A stretch of DNA of 64,000 nt from NCBI RefSeq assembly GCF_009795715.1, contig NZ_WTCR01000002.1, positions 310,001-374,000 of the forward strand. Direction: 5' to 3'. This DNA is from Labilibaculum euxinicum (GTDB taxonomy: Bacteria > Bacteroidota > Bacteroidia > Bacteroidales > Marinifilaceae). This document shows, one piece after another, positions 1-7,838 of this stretch. A program made the position numbers and the translations under genes. The notes under the pieces were generated by a model that saw only the letters and a program-made list of their open reading frames with translations, was not told the DNA's origin and searched no databases. Positions within the stretch are counted from its first letter, which is position 1. The number at the start of each line of letters is the position of its first letter.

Positions 1-1
1 G

Positions 2-142
2 TCGCAGGCCTCAACCGAATTAAAGAATGCAGTTCTAAACGAATTGAGCGATTGGATGGATGATTTCGATATCCTTGCAAAACTTGCTTTTTACGACACA
101 CCGCAACGCCTCGAAGTATTAGGTGTTTTGGTGAAAAGCTAA
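2..142 (+). CDS. 3' end of an unidentified protein-coding gene (partial)
   Basis: An open frame runs in from the left edge and stops with TAA; 46 residues are visible. The tail is acidic and probably helical, with the segment DWMDDFDILAKLAF and the ending VLGVLVKS. A rho-independent terminator follows about 20 bases later, which supports this being the true end of a gene. Too little is present to name a family. Confidence 0.55.
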   Translation, partial: SQASTELKNAVLNELSDWMDDFDILAKLAFYDTPQRLEVLGVLVKS

Positions 143-163
143 GTCCAAAAAACCCTAAGATAT

Positions 164-210
164 AAAGCACAGCCCGATTGTTGATTTCAACTTTTAGGCT
201 GTGCTTTTTT
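164..210 (+). terminator. Rho-independent terminator of the partial left-edge gene
   Basis: An 11-base stem (AAAGCACAGCC pairing with GGCTGTGCTTT) with a roughly 22-base loop ends in a run of T. It lies 22 bases after the stop codon of the left-edge reading frame. Confidence 0.8.
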
Positions 211-235
211 GTGCATCGCTTATTATGGGAAATTT

Positions 236-1115
236 GGTATTTCGTCATGCTCTGACTATAAGCAAGCTGTTCTTGTCAGGGTATGATTAGTATTTACAGA
301 TAATGCCACGGTACTCTGTACCTAAAAATCATGAAAATGGCTGTTGCTACAAATACCACGGTGCTCTGCACCTTATTCTCATGCGGTAATTTGTATTCAA
401 AAAATATTCAAGGAAAGGGAAAAGCAGCAGCGCTGCGAAGTATTTGTAGAAATTACAAGCCGAATTTTAAAAAAGGTGCAGCGCACCGAAGCTTTTATTA
501 ATACGAATCGGTATTTCGTCATGCTCTTACTGGTATTTACAGATAATGCCACGGTACTCTGCACCTTATTCTCGTGCGGTAATTTGTATTCAAAAAATAT
601 TCAAGGAAAGGGAAAAGCAGCAGCACTGCGAAGTATTTGTAGAAATTACAAGCTGGATTTTAAAAAAGGTGCAGCGCACCGCAGCTTTTATTAATACGAA
701 TCGCTATTTGGTCATGCTCTGACTATAAGCAAGCCGTTCTTGTCAGGGTATGACTAGTATTTACAGATGATGCCACGGTACTCTGTACCTAAAAATCATG
801 AACATGGCTGTTGCTACAAATACCACGGTGCTCTGCACCTTATTCTCATGCGGTAATTTGTATTCAAAAAATATTCAAGGAAAGGGAAAAGCAGCAGCGC
901 TGCGAAGTATTTATAGAAATTACAAGCCGAATTTTAAAAAAGGTGCAGCGCACCGCAGCTTTTATTAATACGAATCGATATTTCGTCATGCTCTGACTAT
1001 AAGCAAGCCGTTCCTGTCAGGGTATGACTAGTATTTACAGATAATGCCACGGTACTCTGTACCTAAAAATCATGAAAATGGCTGTTGCTACAAATACCAC
1101 GGTGCTCTGCACCTT
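236..1115. repeat. Array of four long direct repeats (period about 274 bp)
   Basis: Four copies of one unit begin near 236, 510, 703 and 977, each with a variant of TATTTCGTCATGCTCT. Copies 1 and 3 are full length (274 bp to the next start at 510 and 977). Copy 2 is 193 bp because of an internal deletion, and copy 4 stops near 1115. Each unit contains two related boxes (CCACGGTACTCTGTACCT and CCACGGTGCTCTGCACCT) and the short palindrome GGTGCAGCGCACC. Open frames over the array simply repeat the unit and are not credible genes. The family and function are unknown; it may be a decayed interspersed element that has expanded in tandem. Confidence 0.85.
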
Positions 1116-1182
1116 TATTTCTTTTGTCTTATAATAAGTGCAAACCCTATAAAATCATAAGGATCTGCGTCTTATTTAATTT

Positions 1183-2979
1183 TTAATTCGAATACTGCAG
1201 CTGAATCAGTTTATTGTATTTCCCGTCAGTAATATTCATTAAGGCCTCGTGTGTGCCTTGTTCTACAATCTCACCCTGTTCCAATACAACAATTTCATCC
1301 GCCTTTCTAATTGTGGACAAGCGGTGGGCTATTACAATAGATGTTCTTCCTGTCATCAGTTTCTCAAGAGCCTCCTGAACCAGCATTTCCGATTCGGAGT
1401 CGAGTGAGGAGGTGGCTTCATCCAATATTAAAATTTTAGGATTTTTAAGAATCGCACGGGCAATGGCAATTCTCTGGCGCTGACCACCTGAAAGCTGTGT
1501 GCCGCGTTCGCCGACAATGGTTTCGAATTTTTCTGGAAAGCGTTCAATAAATTCCAAGGCGTTGGCTTTTTGTGCGGCTTCGTATATTTCCTGCGCGCTG
1601 GCACCCGGTTTTCCGTAAGCTATGTTTTCACTGATGCTTCCACCAAACAGAAAAATATCTTGCGGCACTAGTGAAATCTGACTTCGTAAAGCTGATAAGG
1701 GGAAATCATGACTATCGTGCTGGTCAAAAAATAAGCTGTTTTTAGGTGGCATGTGCAACAGCAGCAGGAGCGAGGCCATGGTACTTTTTCCGGCGCCGCT
1801 ATGCCCAACCAGAGCAATCATTTTATTGCTTTCAATTTTTAAATTGATATTGTTTAAAACCTTTTGCTCACTTCTCGAAGGGTAGGCGAAATTTAAATTT
1901 TTCAGACTGATTTCTCCCTGCATTTTGAATTTGGGATCTATATCATTGACATCCTGAATGTCTTCAGGTTCTTCATCATAGATTTTGAACAGGTCTTCGG
2001 TTGCACCGATAAATTTCTGAATATTGGTATATACATTGGCCAGGCCGCTGATAGTACCACCTACAAAAACAGAATAAATTACAAAGGAAAATAAATCTCC
2101 GGCCTGCATTTCGCCTGCTTGCAGTAAACGGGAGCCTTGCCATACCATAGCTGCAATAGCACCAAAAAGTCCGAGAATAATAAAAGAGGAAAATGCCCCT
2201 CTGTATTTGCCTCGGGTGATGCCCAAACCGGCTATTTCCAAGGTTTTCTTTTTGTAACGGGCAATTTCAATATACTCATTGGTAAAAGCCTTCACGCTTT
2301 GTATGCCTTGCAGTGTTTCTTCAATAATTGTGTTTGAATCGGCCAGTTTTGTTTGTACATCTTTTGAGAATTTGCGGATAAACCGGCCAAAAAACCTGGC
2401 AACAATCATGGTTGGCGGCAGTGTAATCAGCATAAAGGCAGTCAGCTTTATCGAGATAATCCCCAAAAGGGTAATACCCCCTGTAATTACGATAATCTGA
2501 CGGATGAATTCAGCCAAAGTACTGGTCATTGTTTCCTGCAGCAACACCACATCTGCCGATATTCTGCTGTTAAGTTCTCCCACTCTTCGTCTTTCAAAAA
2601 ATTGCAGGGGAAGCTTTATTAAGTGGCGGTAGGTGGCTTGCCGCAGTGCTGCTAAAGATCTTTCTGTTACGTTCACAAACAATACAATACGGAAATAGGA
2701 GAAGGTGGCCTGAAGAATCAATACACAAACAATTAAAACAGCGGTTTGATTCAGGCTTTGGCCTAGGGTAGTGTTATTGCCTGAGTTCACCAAATCACCC
2801 AAGAGCTTTGGAAAAGCCAGACTCGCCAAACTCGAACCCAATAAGAAAAAGATCCCTAAAAAGTATTGTCCCCGGTAGGGTTTAATGTATTTGTAAAGTC
2901 TAAAGGCACTTTGTAAACCACTTTTATTTATTTTCCCTTTCGGAACATTCGATGTATCTGCTGTATGTGTTCTTGCCAT
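1183..2979 (-). CDS. ABC exporter, fused permease and ATPase (MsbA/multidrug type)
   Basis: This is a half-transporter that would work as a homodimer in the inner membrane, using ATP to export a lipid or drug-like substrate. Residues 1-330 carry the six-helix type I exporter membrane domain with the usual arginine-rich coupling region (FFERRRVGELNSR). The ATPase domain follows: Walker A GHSGAGKST at 392-400, signature LSGGQ at 496-500, Walker B ILILD at 516-520 followed by Glu521, and the switch histidine in VIAHRLSTI. The length (598 residues) is normal for the family. It stands alone, with its stop next to the repeat array and no clear terminator. The substrate cannot be told from sequence; lipid A flippase or multidrug exporter are both possible. 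Confidence 0.92.
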   Translation of the reverse strand: MARTHTADTSNVPKGKINKSGLQSAFRLYKYIKPYRGQYFLGIFFLLGSSLASLAFPKLLGDLVNSGNNTTLGQSLNQTAVLIVCVLILQATFSYFRIVLFVNVTERSLAALRQATYRHLIKLPLQFFERRRVGELNSRISADVVLLQETMTSTLAEFIRQIIVITGGITLLGIISIKLTAFMLITLPPTMIVARFFGRFIRKFSKDVQTKLADSNTIIEETLQGIQSVKAFTNEYIEIARYKKKTLEIAGLGITRGKYRGAFSSFIILGLFGAIAAMVWQGSRLLQAGEMQAGDLFSFVIYSVFVGGTISGLANVYTNIQKFIGATEDLFKIYDEEPEDIQDVNDIDPKFKMQGEISLKNLNFAYPSRSEQKVLNNINLKIESNKMIALVGHSGAGKSTMASLLLLLHMPPKNSLFFDQHDSHDFPLSALRSQISLVPQDIFLFGGSISENIAYGKPGASAQEIYEAAQKANALEFIERFPEKFETIVGERGTQLSGGQRQRIAIARAILKNPKILILDEATSSLDSESEMLVQEALEKLMTGRTSIVIAHRLSTIRKADEIVVLEQGEIVEQGTHEALMNITDGKYNKLIQLQYSN

Positions 2980-3128
2980 TCTTTGATATCACTATTTAAA
3001 ACAATTCCTAATAATAAGAAAATTAGTCGGGATAATCTTTGTAAGTGATATCTTTTATTGGCTGCCCATGATAAATACTTTTATCTGCAAAATCTTTTTG
3101 GGGAGCAGTGGAGGACAAAAATAGATTA

Positions 3129-3560
3129 TTAGCCGACAAATAATTTTTCGATTTCTTTTGTCACATAGTTCAAATGGCAATTGTCAATGTTAAGCCATTT
3201 AATTGAGGCTTCTACAGTACTAAATGTTCTGTACTGAAGTGGTGATATGTTTTCGTTTAACGTGAACAGGATTGTTTTCGTAACATGGTCGGGTGTAGAG
3301 GTTAATAAAACAAGCCGCATTAGTCCTGTTAGCTTTACGTTTTCTTTCACCCAATTGCCATATTCGAACAATTCATCTTCTGTCAGATTTATAGTTGCGT
3401 TTCTAAGATCAACAATAAAACCAAACTTAGGATTAAAATCTTTGTCGTTAATAATATCACTCTTTAGCTGTTGCATCTTGTTTTTAGTGATATTATTTTG
3501 ATGATATTGAATAACCAGGCCAATATCCTTTAAAATCGAGTATTTGTATATGTCTGACAT
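3129..3560 (-). CDS. Small STAS/SpoIIAA-like protein downstream of a histidine kinase
   Basis: The product is about 143 residues when started at the ATG at 3560; the frame extends further upstream but would overlap the kinase gene. The layout (a short beta N-terminus, a central FGFIVDLRNATINL strand, then helix and strand pairs) resembles the SpoIIAA/STAS-like signalling proteins often found in Bacteroidota, but I see no diagnostic phosphorylatable serine motif. It begins 67 bases after the stop of the PAS histidine kinase on the same strand, so the two are probably co-transcribed and may share a signalling pathway. The function is not established. Confidence 0.65.
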   Translation of the reverse strand: MSDIYKYSILKDIGLVIQYHQNNITKNKMQQLKSDIINDKDFNPKFGFIVDLRNATINLTEDELFEYGNWVKENVKLTGLMRLVLLTSTPDHVTKTILFTLNENISPLQYRTFSTVEASIKWLNIDNCHLNYVTKEIEKLFVG

Positions 3561-3627
3561 TGTCTGTAAAAATGAAATTAGTATTGTTTTTATAAAAAAT
3601 GAAGAATACGATGAGCTTGTTTGTACC

Positions 3628-4782
3628 TTATTTTTTATTGTATAAAGGGAGGGTGAATTTGAAAACACTTCCTTTTTCTATTTCGCTTTCAACCCAAATG
3701 TCACCTTTGTGTTTTTCCACAAATTCTTTGCAAAGAATCAATCCCAGTCCAGACCCTTTTTCCTTTTTAGTACCTTTGGAAGTTGTATTTTCAGAAATAT
3801 CAAATAGCTTTTTAAGAGTTTTGTTATTAATCCCAACTCCATTATCCGAAACAGAAATTTCGACATACGTGTGTTTCGGAATTGCAGAAATGGTAATACA
3901 TCCTTCGGGTTTAGTGAATTTAATTGCATTGGAAATAAGATTTCGTAAAATAGTTTTCAGCATATTTTCATCGGCATTAACCGCAATCTTATCGGTTTGA
4001 ATCTGATTTATTGATATGTTTTTAATTTTTGCTGTTGCATTTGAGTTTTTTACTGTCTCTTCGATAATGGATGATAAAACTATTTTTTTTGGCTTATAAA
4101 TTAAAGTTCCAGTTTGTGATTTTGCCCAATTCAATAAATTGTCAAGTAAAACAAGAGTGCTTTTGGCAGTTGTATTTATTAATTTTAAATACTCTTCCGT
4201 TTCTAACTCATCAAAATCATTTGCGTCTTCAATCAACAATTCCGAAAATCCCAAAATACTCGAGAACGGCGTTCTTAAATCGTGCGCAATTATTGAAAAA
4301 AGTTTGTCTTTTGTTGCATTAAGTTCTATTAAGCGCTTTTGGTTTTCTTTTAAAGCTTGTTCTGCATCTTTATATTCAGTAATGTCAAGTATGATACCAA
4401 CAATTCCACAAAACTCATTTTTCTCATTAATTATATTGGCCTTATGAAAAATGATATCATGAAAAGTTCCGTCAGCATATTTCACATTGCATTCATAGGT
4501 TTGATTTTCCAGATTATCACGTAATTCGCAATCTGCATTGTAATATTTGTCGGCAAGTTCCTTTGGTGCAATATCGTAAACACTTGAATTTATAACTTTT
4601 GATTTGGGCAGGCCCAGATAATTTGCAAAAGCATCATTACAATTGGTATAGATAAAGTCTTTGTTTTTTACAAACAAAGGATTCGGGATTGTATTAATCA
4701 TTTTATCCTGAATTTTTAATTCAAGCTTTAATTTGATTATTTCTTTTTCCAGATCTTGATATGTAGGTTTGCCCTGGGTCAT
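3628..4782 (-). CDS. PAS-domain sensor histidine kinase
   Basis: The protein (384 residues) starts with a short coiled coil, followed by a PAS domain at about 30-140 (IPNPLFVKNKDFIYTNCNDAF at its start). A HisKA dimerisation helix follows, with the phospho-acceptor His167 in FSIIAHDLRTPFSS, and then a HATPase_c domain with N box NLISNAIKF, G1 DNGVGI and G2 KGSGLGLILC. There are no membrane segments, so it is a soluble kinase that senses a cytoplasmic signal through PAS. There is no receiver domain and no response-regulator gene next to it; the only partner is the small STAS-like gene downstream. The kinase cut by the right edge belongs to a closely related subfamily. Confidence 0.92.
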   Translation of the reverse strand: MTQGKPTYQDLEKEIIKLKLELKIQDKMINTIPNPLFVKNKDFIYTNCNDAFANYLGLPKSKVINSSVYDIAPKELADKYYNADCELRDNLENQTYECNVKYADGTFHDIIFHKANIINEKNEFCGIVGIILDITEYKDAEQALKENQKRLIELNATKDKLFSIIAHDLRTPFSSILGFSELLIEDANDFDELETEEYLKLINTTAKSTLVLLDNLLNWAKSQTGTLIYKPKKIVLSSIIEETVKNSNATAKIKNISINQIQTDKIAVNADENMLKTILRNLISNAIKFTKPEGCITISAIPKHTYVEISVSDNGVGINNKTLKKLFDISENTTSKGTKKEKGSGLGLILCKEFVEKHKGDIWVESEIEKGSVFKFTLPLYNKK

Positions 4783-4916
4783 TTTTTGTTCTTAAGATAT
4801 CTGTAAATATGCACAATAAACTTTTGTACGGTAAGCCTTGTGCTCTTGTTTGTATTTTGAGTTTTTTTGTTGCTTTAAAATTCTTCTTAGCCACATTCAA
4901 TAGAGAACTCCGCAGC

Positions 4917-5645
4917 TTATTTTCTATAACGGCCTCTTCTGGTGTTTGTATTGGGTTTTTCCGAAGAACTGATTTTTGCGGCATTTTTTACTGTAGTATC
5001 AGGATCATCGCTTAAGTAAACGGCATCCTTAGTGCTTGATGTAATTGTAAGAATCCGTCCGTACTTTTCAGGCAGGTTCACACTTGTCGCATCTTTCCAT
5101 TCTCCCTTTCCAAACACAGCAACTTTTTCTCCCTGTTCAAGAATTCCTTCCTTGTACCGAAGTGTTTTATTAAAGCCCCAAGAGCTCTCACTTTTAACTC
5201 CTTTACTATTCAGGTAATTTTCAAGATTCTGTGGTGCGTCGGTAAAAAATCCGGTAGAATAACTTTCGTCCTGAACAATGTAAGATTTAATTCGATCGTC
5301 ATTTATAAATGCATAGCTGGTTTCTTCCCGAATTAAAAATTTGTTTGATATTTCCTCCTCAATAATCGTTTTCCATTTTGAACTATTGCCTGATGCCACT
5401 TTTTGCTCGATATGCACATAGTAATAAGAACATTGACGGTTCGAAAGAGGAGAGAGAAGGGGAGCATCAACAAATTCAACTGTTCCAACAATTCTCGCCA
5501 GCTCACCATCTTTAAAATCTGCAATTTTCCGAAGCTCCGATTTTTTTAGCTTTCGTTTAATAATGGCTTTTTTACTGAAAAAAACTGCTGATAGTAAAAC
5601 TGTAACGATTATTGCAAAAATAATAAAGAAGAATACTGGTTCCAT
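4917..5645 (-). CDS. Membrane-anchored GIDE-domain protein
   Basis: The 242-residue product begins with one membrane helix (about residues 4-26), a basic stretch (KKAIIKRKLKK), then a soluble domain that fits the GIDE family. Visible hallmarks are the SPLSNRQCSYYYVHIEQ segment, the EQGEKVAVFGKGEW turn and the late LTITSSTKDAVYLSDDP. GIDE domains are best known from the mitochondrial E3 ligase MUL1/MULAN, but bacterial members lack the RING finger, as here, so no ligase activity should be assumed. A basic, low-complexity tail (NTRRGRYRK) ends the protein. It is a lone minus-strand gene and its role is unknown. Confidence 0.7.
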   Translation of the reverse strand: MEPVFFFIIFAIIVTVLLSAVFFSKKAIIKRKLKKSELRKIADFKDGELARIVGTVEFVDAPLLSPLSNRQCSYYYVHIEQKVASGNSSKWKTIIEEEISNKFLIREETSYAFINDDRIKSYIVQDESYSTGFFTDAPQNLENYLNSKGVKSESSWGFNKTLRYKEGILEQGEKVAVFGKGEWKDATSVNLPEKYGRILTITSSTKDAVYLSDDPDTTVKNAAKISSSEKPNTNTRRGRYRK

Positions 5646-5743
5646 TTCTGTTGATTTATTTAGGGGGTGGGATAATTTATCTAAAAATTCGTCTTTCGTA
5701 GTTTAGTTATTTTCCTTTTTTACCAATCTGATATTTCAATATA

Positions 5744-6286
5744 TCACCAATCATCTTCAGCTCCTTTCATTGCTATTTTTAAATCAGCTACGATATTTTT
5801 TATAGCTTCTTCAAATTTGGGGTAGTTCATTTTATTATTGTTAGCTGTTTTTTCAATTATTTTTTTTCCTGGGTTTTTCATTCCTGCATCTATCAAAGCT
5901 TTTTTAGCCCCTTCTGGGGAACAAGCTAATTCATATTCCTCTAGTGTTGATGTTGCCAATTCGCCAACTCTAATATTTGATATGTCATATTTAAACCTAC
6001 CATCTTTCACAAAGATCTTAATTGTGTATTGCATTTTTATTTCAACTATCATTCCTGCTGCTTTTATAGGAACCTTGCTAAATCCTTTTCCTATAAGTTT
6101 ACCAGAAACGGGATCATCCATCTGTAAAACATCATCAGCAGATTTAAAAGTTTCAGCAAACCATCCTCGGGCAGAAGAATAGAGTTGGTCAGCAGTTTTA
6201 TCAGGAGCTTCGATTACCTCAGTAAACTCTTTTGCAAATGCAGAAACACTGAACAGTAGCAGGATTCCAAGTAATAGTTTTTTCAT
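5744..6286 (-). CDS. Secreted DUF4468 domain protein
   Basis: This 180-residue protein starts with a cleavable signal peptide (MKKLLLGILLLFSVSAFA). A DUF4468 domain follows, recognisable from the early FTEVIEAPDKTADQLYSSARGWFAETF segment, broken here into its two halves (residues 21-34 and 35-47), and from the strand MQYTIKIFVKDGRFKY. DUF4468 proteins are common in Bacteroidota and are thought to adopt a TBP-like fold in the periplasm; their function is unknown. It is a single gene, with gaps of about 100 bases below and 400 bases above. Confidence 0.8.
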   Translation of the reverse strand: MKKLLLGILLLFSVSAFAKEFTEVIEAPDKTADQLYSSARGWFAETFKSADDVLQMDDPVSGKLIGKGFSKVPIKAAGMIVEIKMQYTIKIFVKDGRFKYDISNIRVGELATSTLEEYELACSPEGAKKALIDAGMKNPGKKIIEKTANNNKMNYPKFEEAIKNIVADLKIAMKGAEDDW

Positions 6287-6696
6287 TTGTTGGTTTAATT
6301 TTGTTTAAGCGTCTAATTTAACAAAAAAAGTAATAAGGAACTTTTAGTGAAATGTTTTTCATCCAGTGGCTATTACGATTTGCTATCAGAGGGCTTTGAG
6401 CAACAGGATTATTTATTCAAAAACGAAAGCCATTTTGTTGTTTTTCCCCGTGTGCCCCGTGCTCAATTCTATTTTAATCTCTTCTATGTACTATTTATCA
6501 GATTTTTCTACCACAGAGGGTACGGAGTTGCACAGAGAATAGTAAGTTGATCTGTACTTTTACCAGAATCTAATTTCATATCAGAACGAATTCCAATCAA
6601 GTAAAAGCAAAAAAGACCATCCCTTGCGGGACAGTCTGTATCATTTATAGCTGCCAGATCATTACATGTAAAAGTCTTATTTTACGGTCAACTGCT
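6287..6696. other. Gene-free stretch with a terminator and a short repeat remnant
   Basis: No convincing gene lies here; a 67-codon plus-strand frame shows no family features. The stretch ACCACAGAGGGTACGGAGTT and the following bases (6511-6540) resemble a degenerate ACCACAGAGG-type intergenic repeat seen in many environmental bacteria. The right part holds the terminator of the MscS gene. Confidence 0.5.
6604..6637 (-). terminator. Rho-independent terminator of the MscS-type channel gene
   Basis: Read on the minus strand, the stem AGACTGTCCCGC...GGGATGGTCT closes on a short loop and is followed by a T-rich tail. It lies about 60 bases after the stop at 6697. Its sequence is nearly the same as the terminator at 7781-7816. 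Confidence 0.75.
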
Positions 6697-7635
6697 TTAA
6701 TCGTGACCTTCTGTTTCTGTGCTGTTTTTATCAGTAATAGTTATTCTTGTTTTAGGCAAGCTGTCCGGGTAATTGTTTTGGATGAATTCGATCATTTTTT
6801 CACGGATATAAACTCTTAAATCCCATGCTGTTGGCGAATTTCTGGCACTTACAAGTATTCTTATCTCCAGGGTATTTTCCTTCGAATCGGTTACCTGCAG
6901 TACATTTACCTTTTTATCCCACAAATTACTTTTAGTTAACAGGTTTGTTAGTTCCTTTCTTAAAGCATCAAATGGAATTGTATAGTCCGTATACAAAAAA
7001 ACGGAACCAATAATATCTGCATTGTTTCGGGTCCAATTTTGAAATGGTTTCTCTAAAAAATACGTTGATGGCAATACCAAACGCCTCTGATCCCACAGTC
7101 TGACTACTACGTAGGTTAGATTGATTTCTTCAATCCATCCCCACTCATTTTCAACAAGAACAGCATCGTCAATTCTGAATGGCTGCGTAATTGCAATCTG
7201 AATTCCGGCTAATAGTGTGCCAACAACTTTCTGTGCCGAAATACCTATTATAACACCTGCCAATCCTGCCGAGGCAAAAATACCAATTCCAATTTTCCTG
7301 ATATTCTCAAAGGAAAGCAATATCAATCCTATGGCCGAAAGTACTATAATAAATACGAGTACCTTTTCCAGAATATTGAATTGCGTATGTAATTTTCTGG
7401 ATTTAAGATTGTCCTCCTTAGAGATATCAAACCTTTTTAAAAACATTGTTTTAATTCTTTTGATTACCTCAATTATGAGCCATGCAAAAGCGATTATTAA
7501 CAGATTGTTTTTTTGATCAATTAGCAAGGAGTCTTCCAGTTCAGAAATATTTAAAATTGAATCTAACAGAGGTTCAATTGCTAATATGATTAATATGATT
7601 AAAATGATTAGTGTGAGTTTGAAATATTTTTTCAT
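6697..7635 (-). CDS. MscS-family mechanosensitive channel
   Basis: The product (312 residues) has three to four membrane helices in the first 150 residues, the last being the glycine/alanine-rich pore helix (GIGIFASAGLAGVIIGISAQ, then KVVGTLLAGIQI), which is the MscS pore signature. A beta domain typical of MscS follows (TQPFRIDDAVLVENEWGWIEEI), then an alpha/beta C-terminal domain ending about residue 300. It would release solutes during hypo-osmotic shock from the inner membrane. The length suits the small MscS class. It is a monocistronic gene with its own terminator. Confidence 0.92.
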   Translation of the reverse strand: MKKYFKLTLIILIILIILAIEPLLDSILNISELEDSLLIDQKNNLLIIAFAWLIIEVIKRIKTMFLKRFDISKEDNLKSRKLHTQFNILEKVLVFIIVLSAIGLILLSFENIRKIGIGIFASAGLAGVIIGISAQKVVGTLLAGIQIAITQPFRIDDAVLVENEWGWIEEINLTYVVVRLWDQRRLVLPSTYFLEKPFQNWTRNNADIIGSVFLYTDYTIPFDALRKELTNLLTKSNLWDKKVNVLQVTDSKENTLEIRILVSARNSPTAWDLRVYIREKMIEFIQNNYPDSLPKTRITITDKNSTETEGHD

Positions 7636-7780
7636 TTTTCCGTGTTTTTTAATGGACTTTCCCTTTTTGCTTGAAGTGTGCAGGTTTTTGATATGTATTC
7701 ATTGCAACTAAGCATTGAATTTATGCAATATTTATGATTATACAGTTGTGATTAAGGAGTAAACACGTTTTTTTAGGCCT

Positions 7781-7816
7781 AAAAATAAAAGAGACCATTC
7801 CTTGCGGAACAGTCTC
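7781..7816 (-). terminator. Rho-independent terminator of the lipoprotein peptidase gene
   Basis: On the minus strand the stem GAGACTGTTCCGC...GGAATGGTCTC is followed by TTTTATTTTTA. It sits just past the stop at 7839. Compared with the copy at 6604-6637, the CCC/GGG pairs of the inner stem are replaced by TCC/GGA, so the pairing is kept. Confidence 0.78.
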
Positions 7817-7838
7817 AATCATCTATTTTAATTGTTTA

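Noticed and set aside
344-996. Open frames of 116 and 61 codons over the repeat array
   Set aside because: They repeat the same peptide because the DNA repeats, have no start signals or family features, and change frame content with the repeat structure.
4721-4984. Minus-strand 87-codon frame between the histidine kinase and the GIDE gene
   Set aside because: It overlaps both neighbouring genes in another frame and lacks recognisable features.
6347-6550. Plus-strand 67-codon frame in the gap before the MscS gene
   Set aside because: Composition is not protein-like, and it contains a repeat remnant and no start context.
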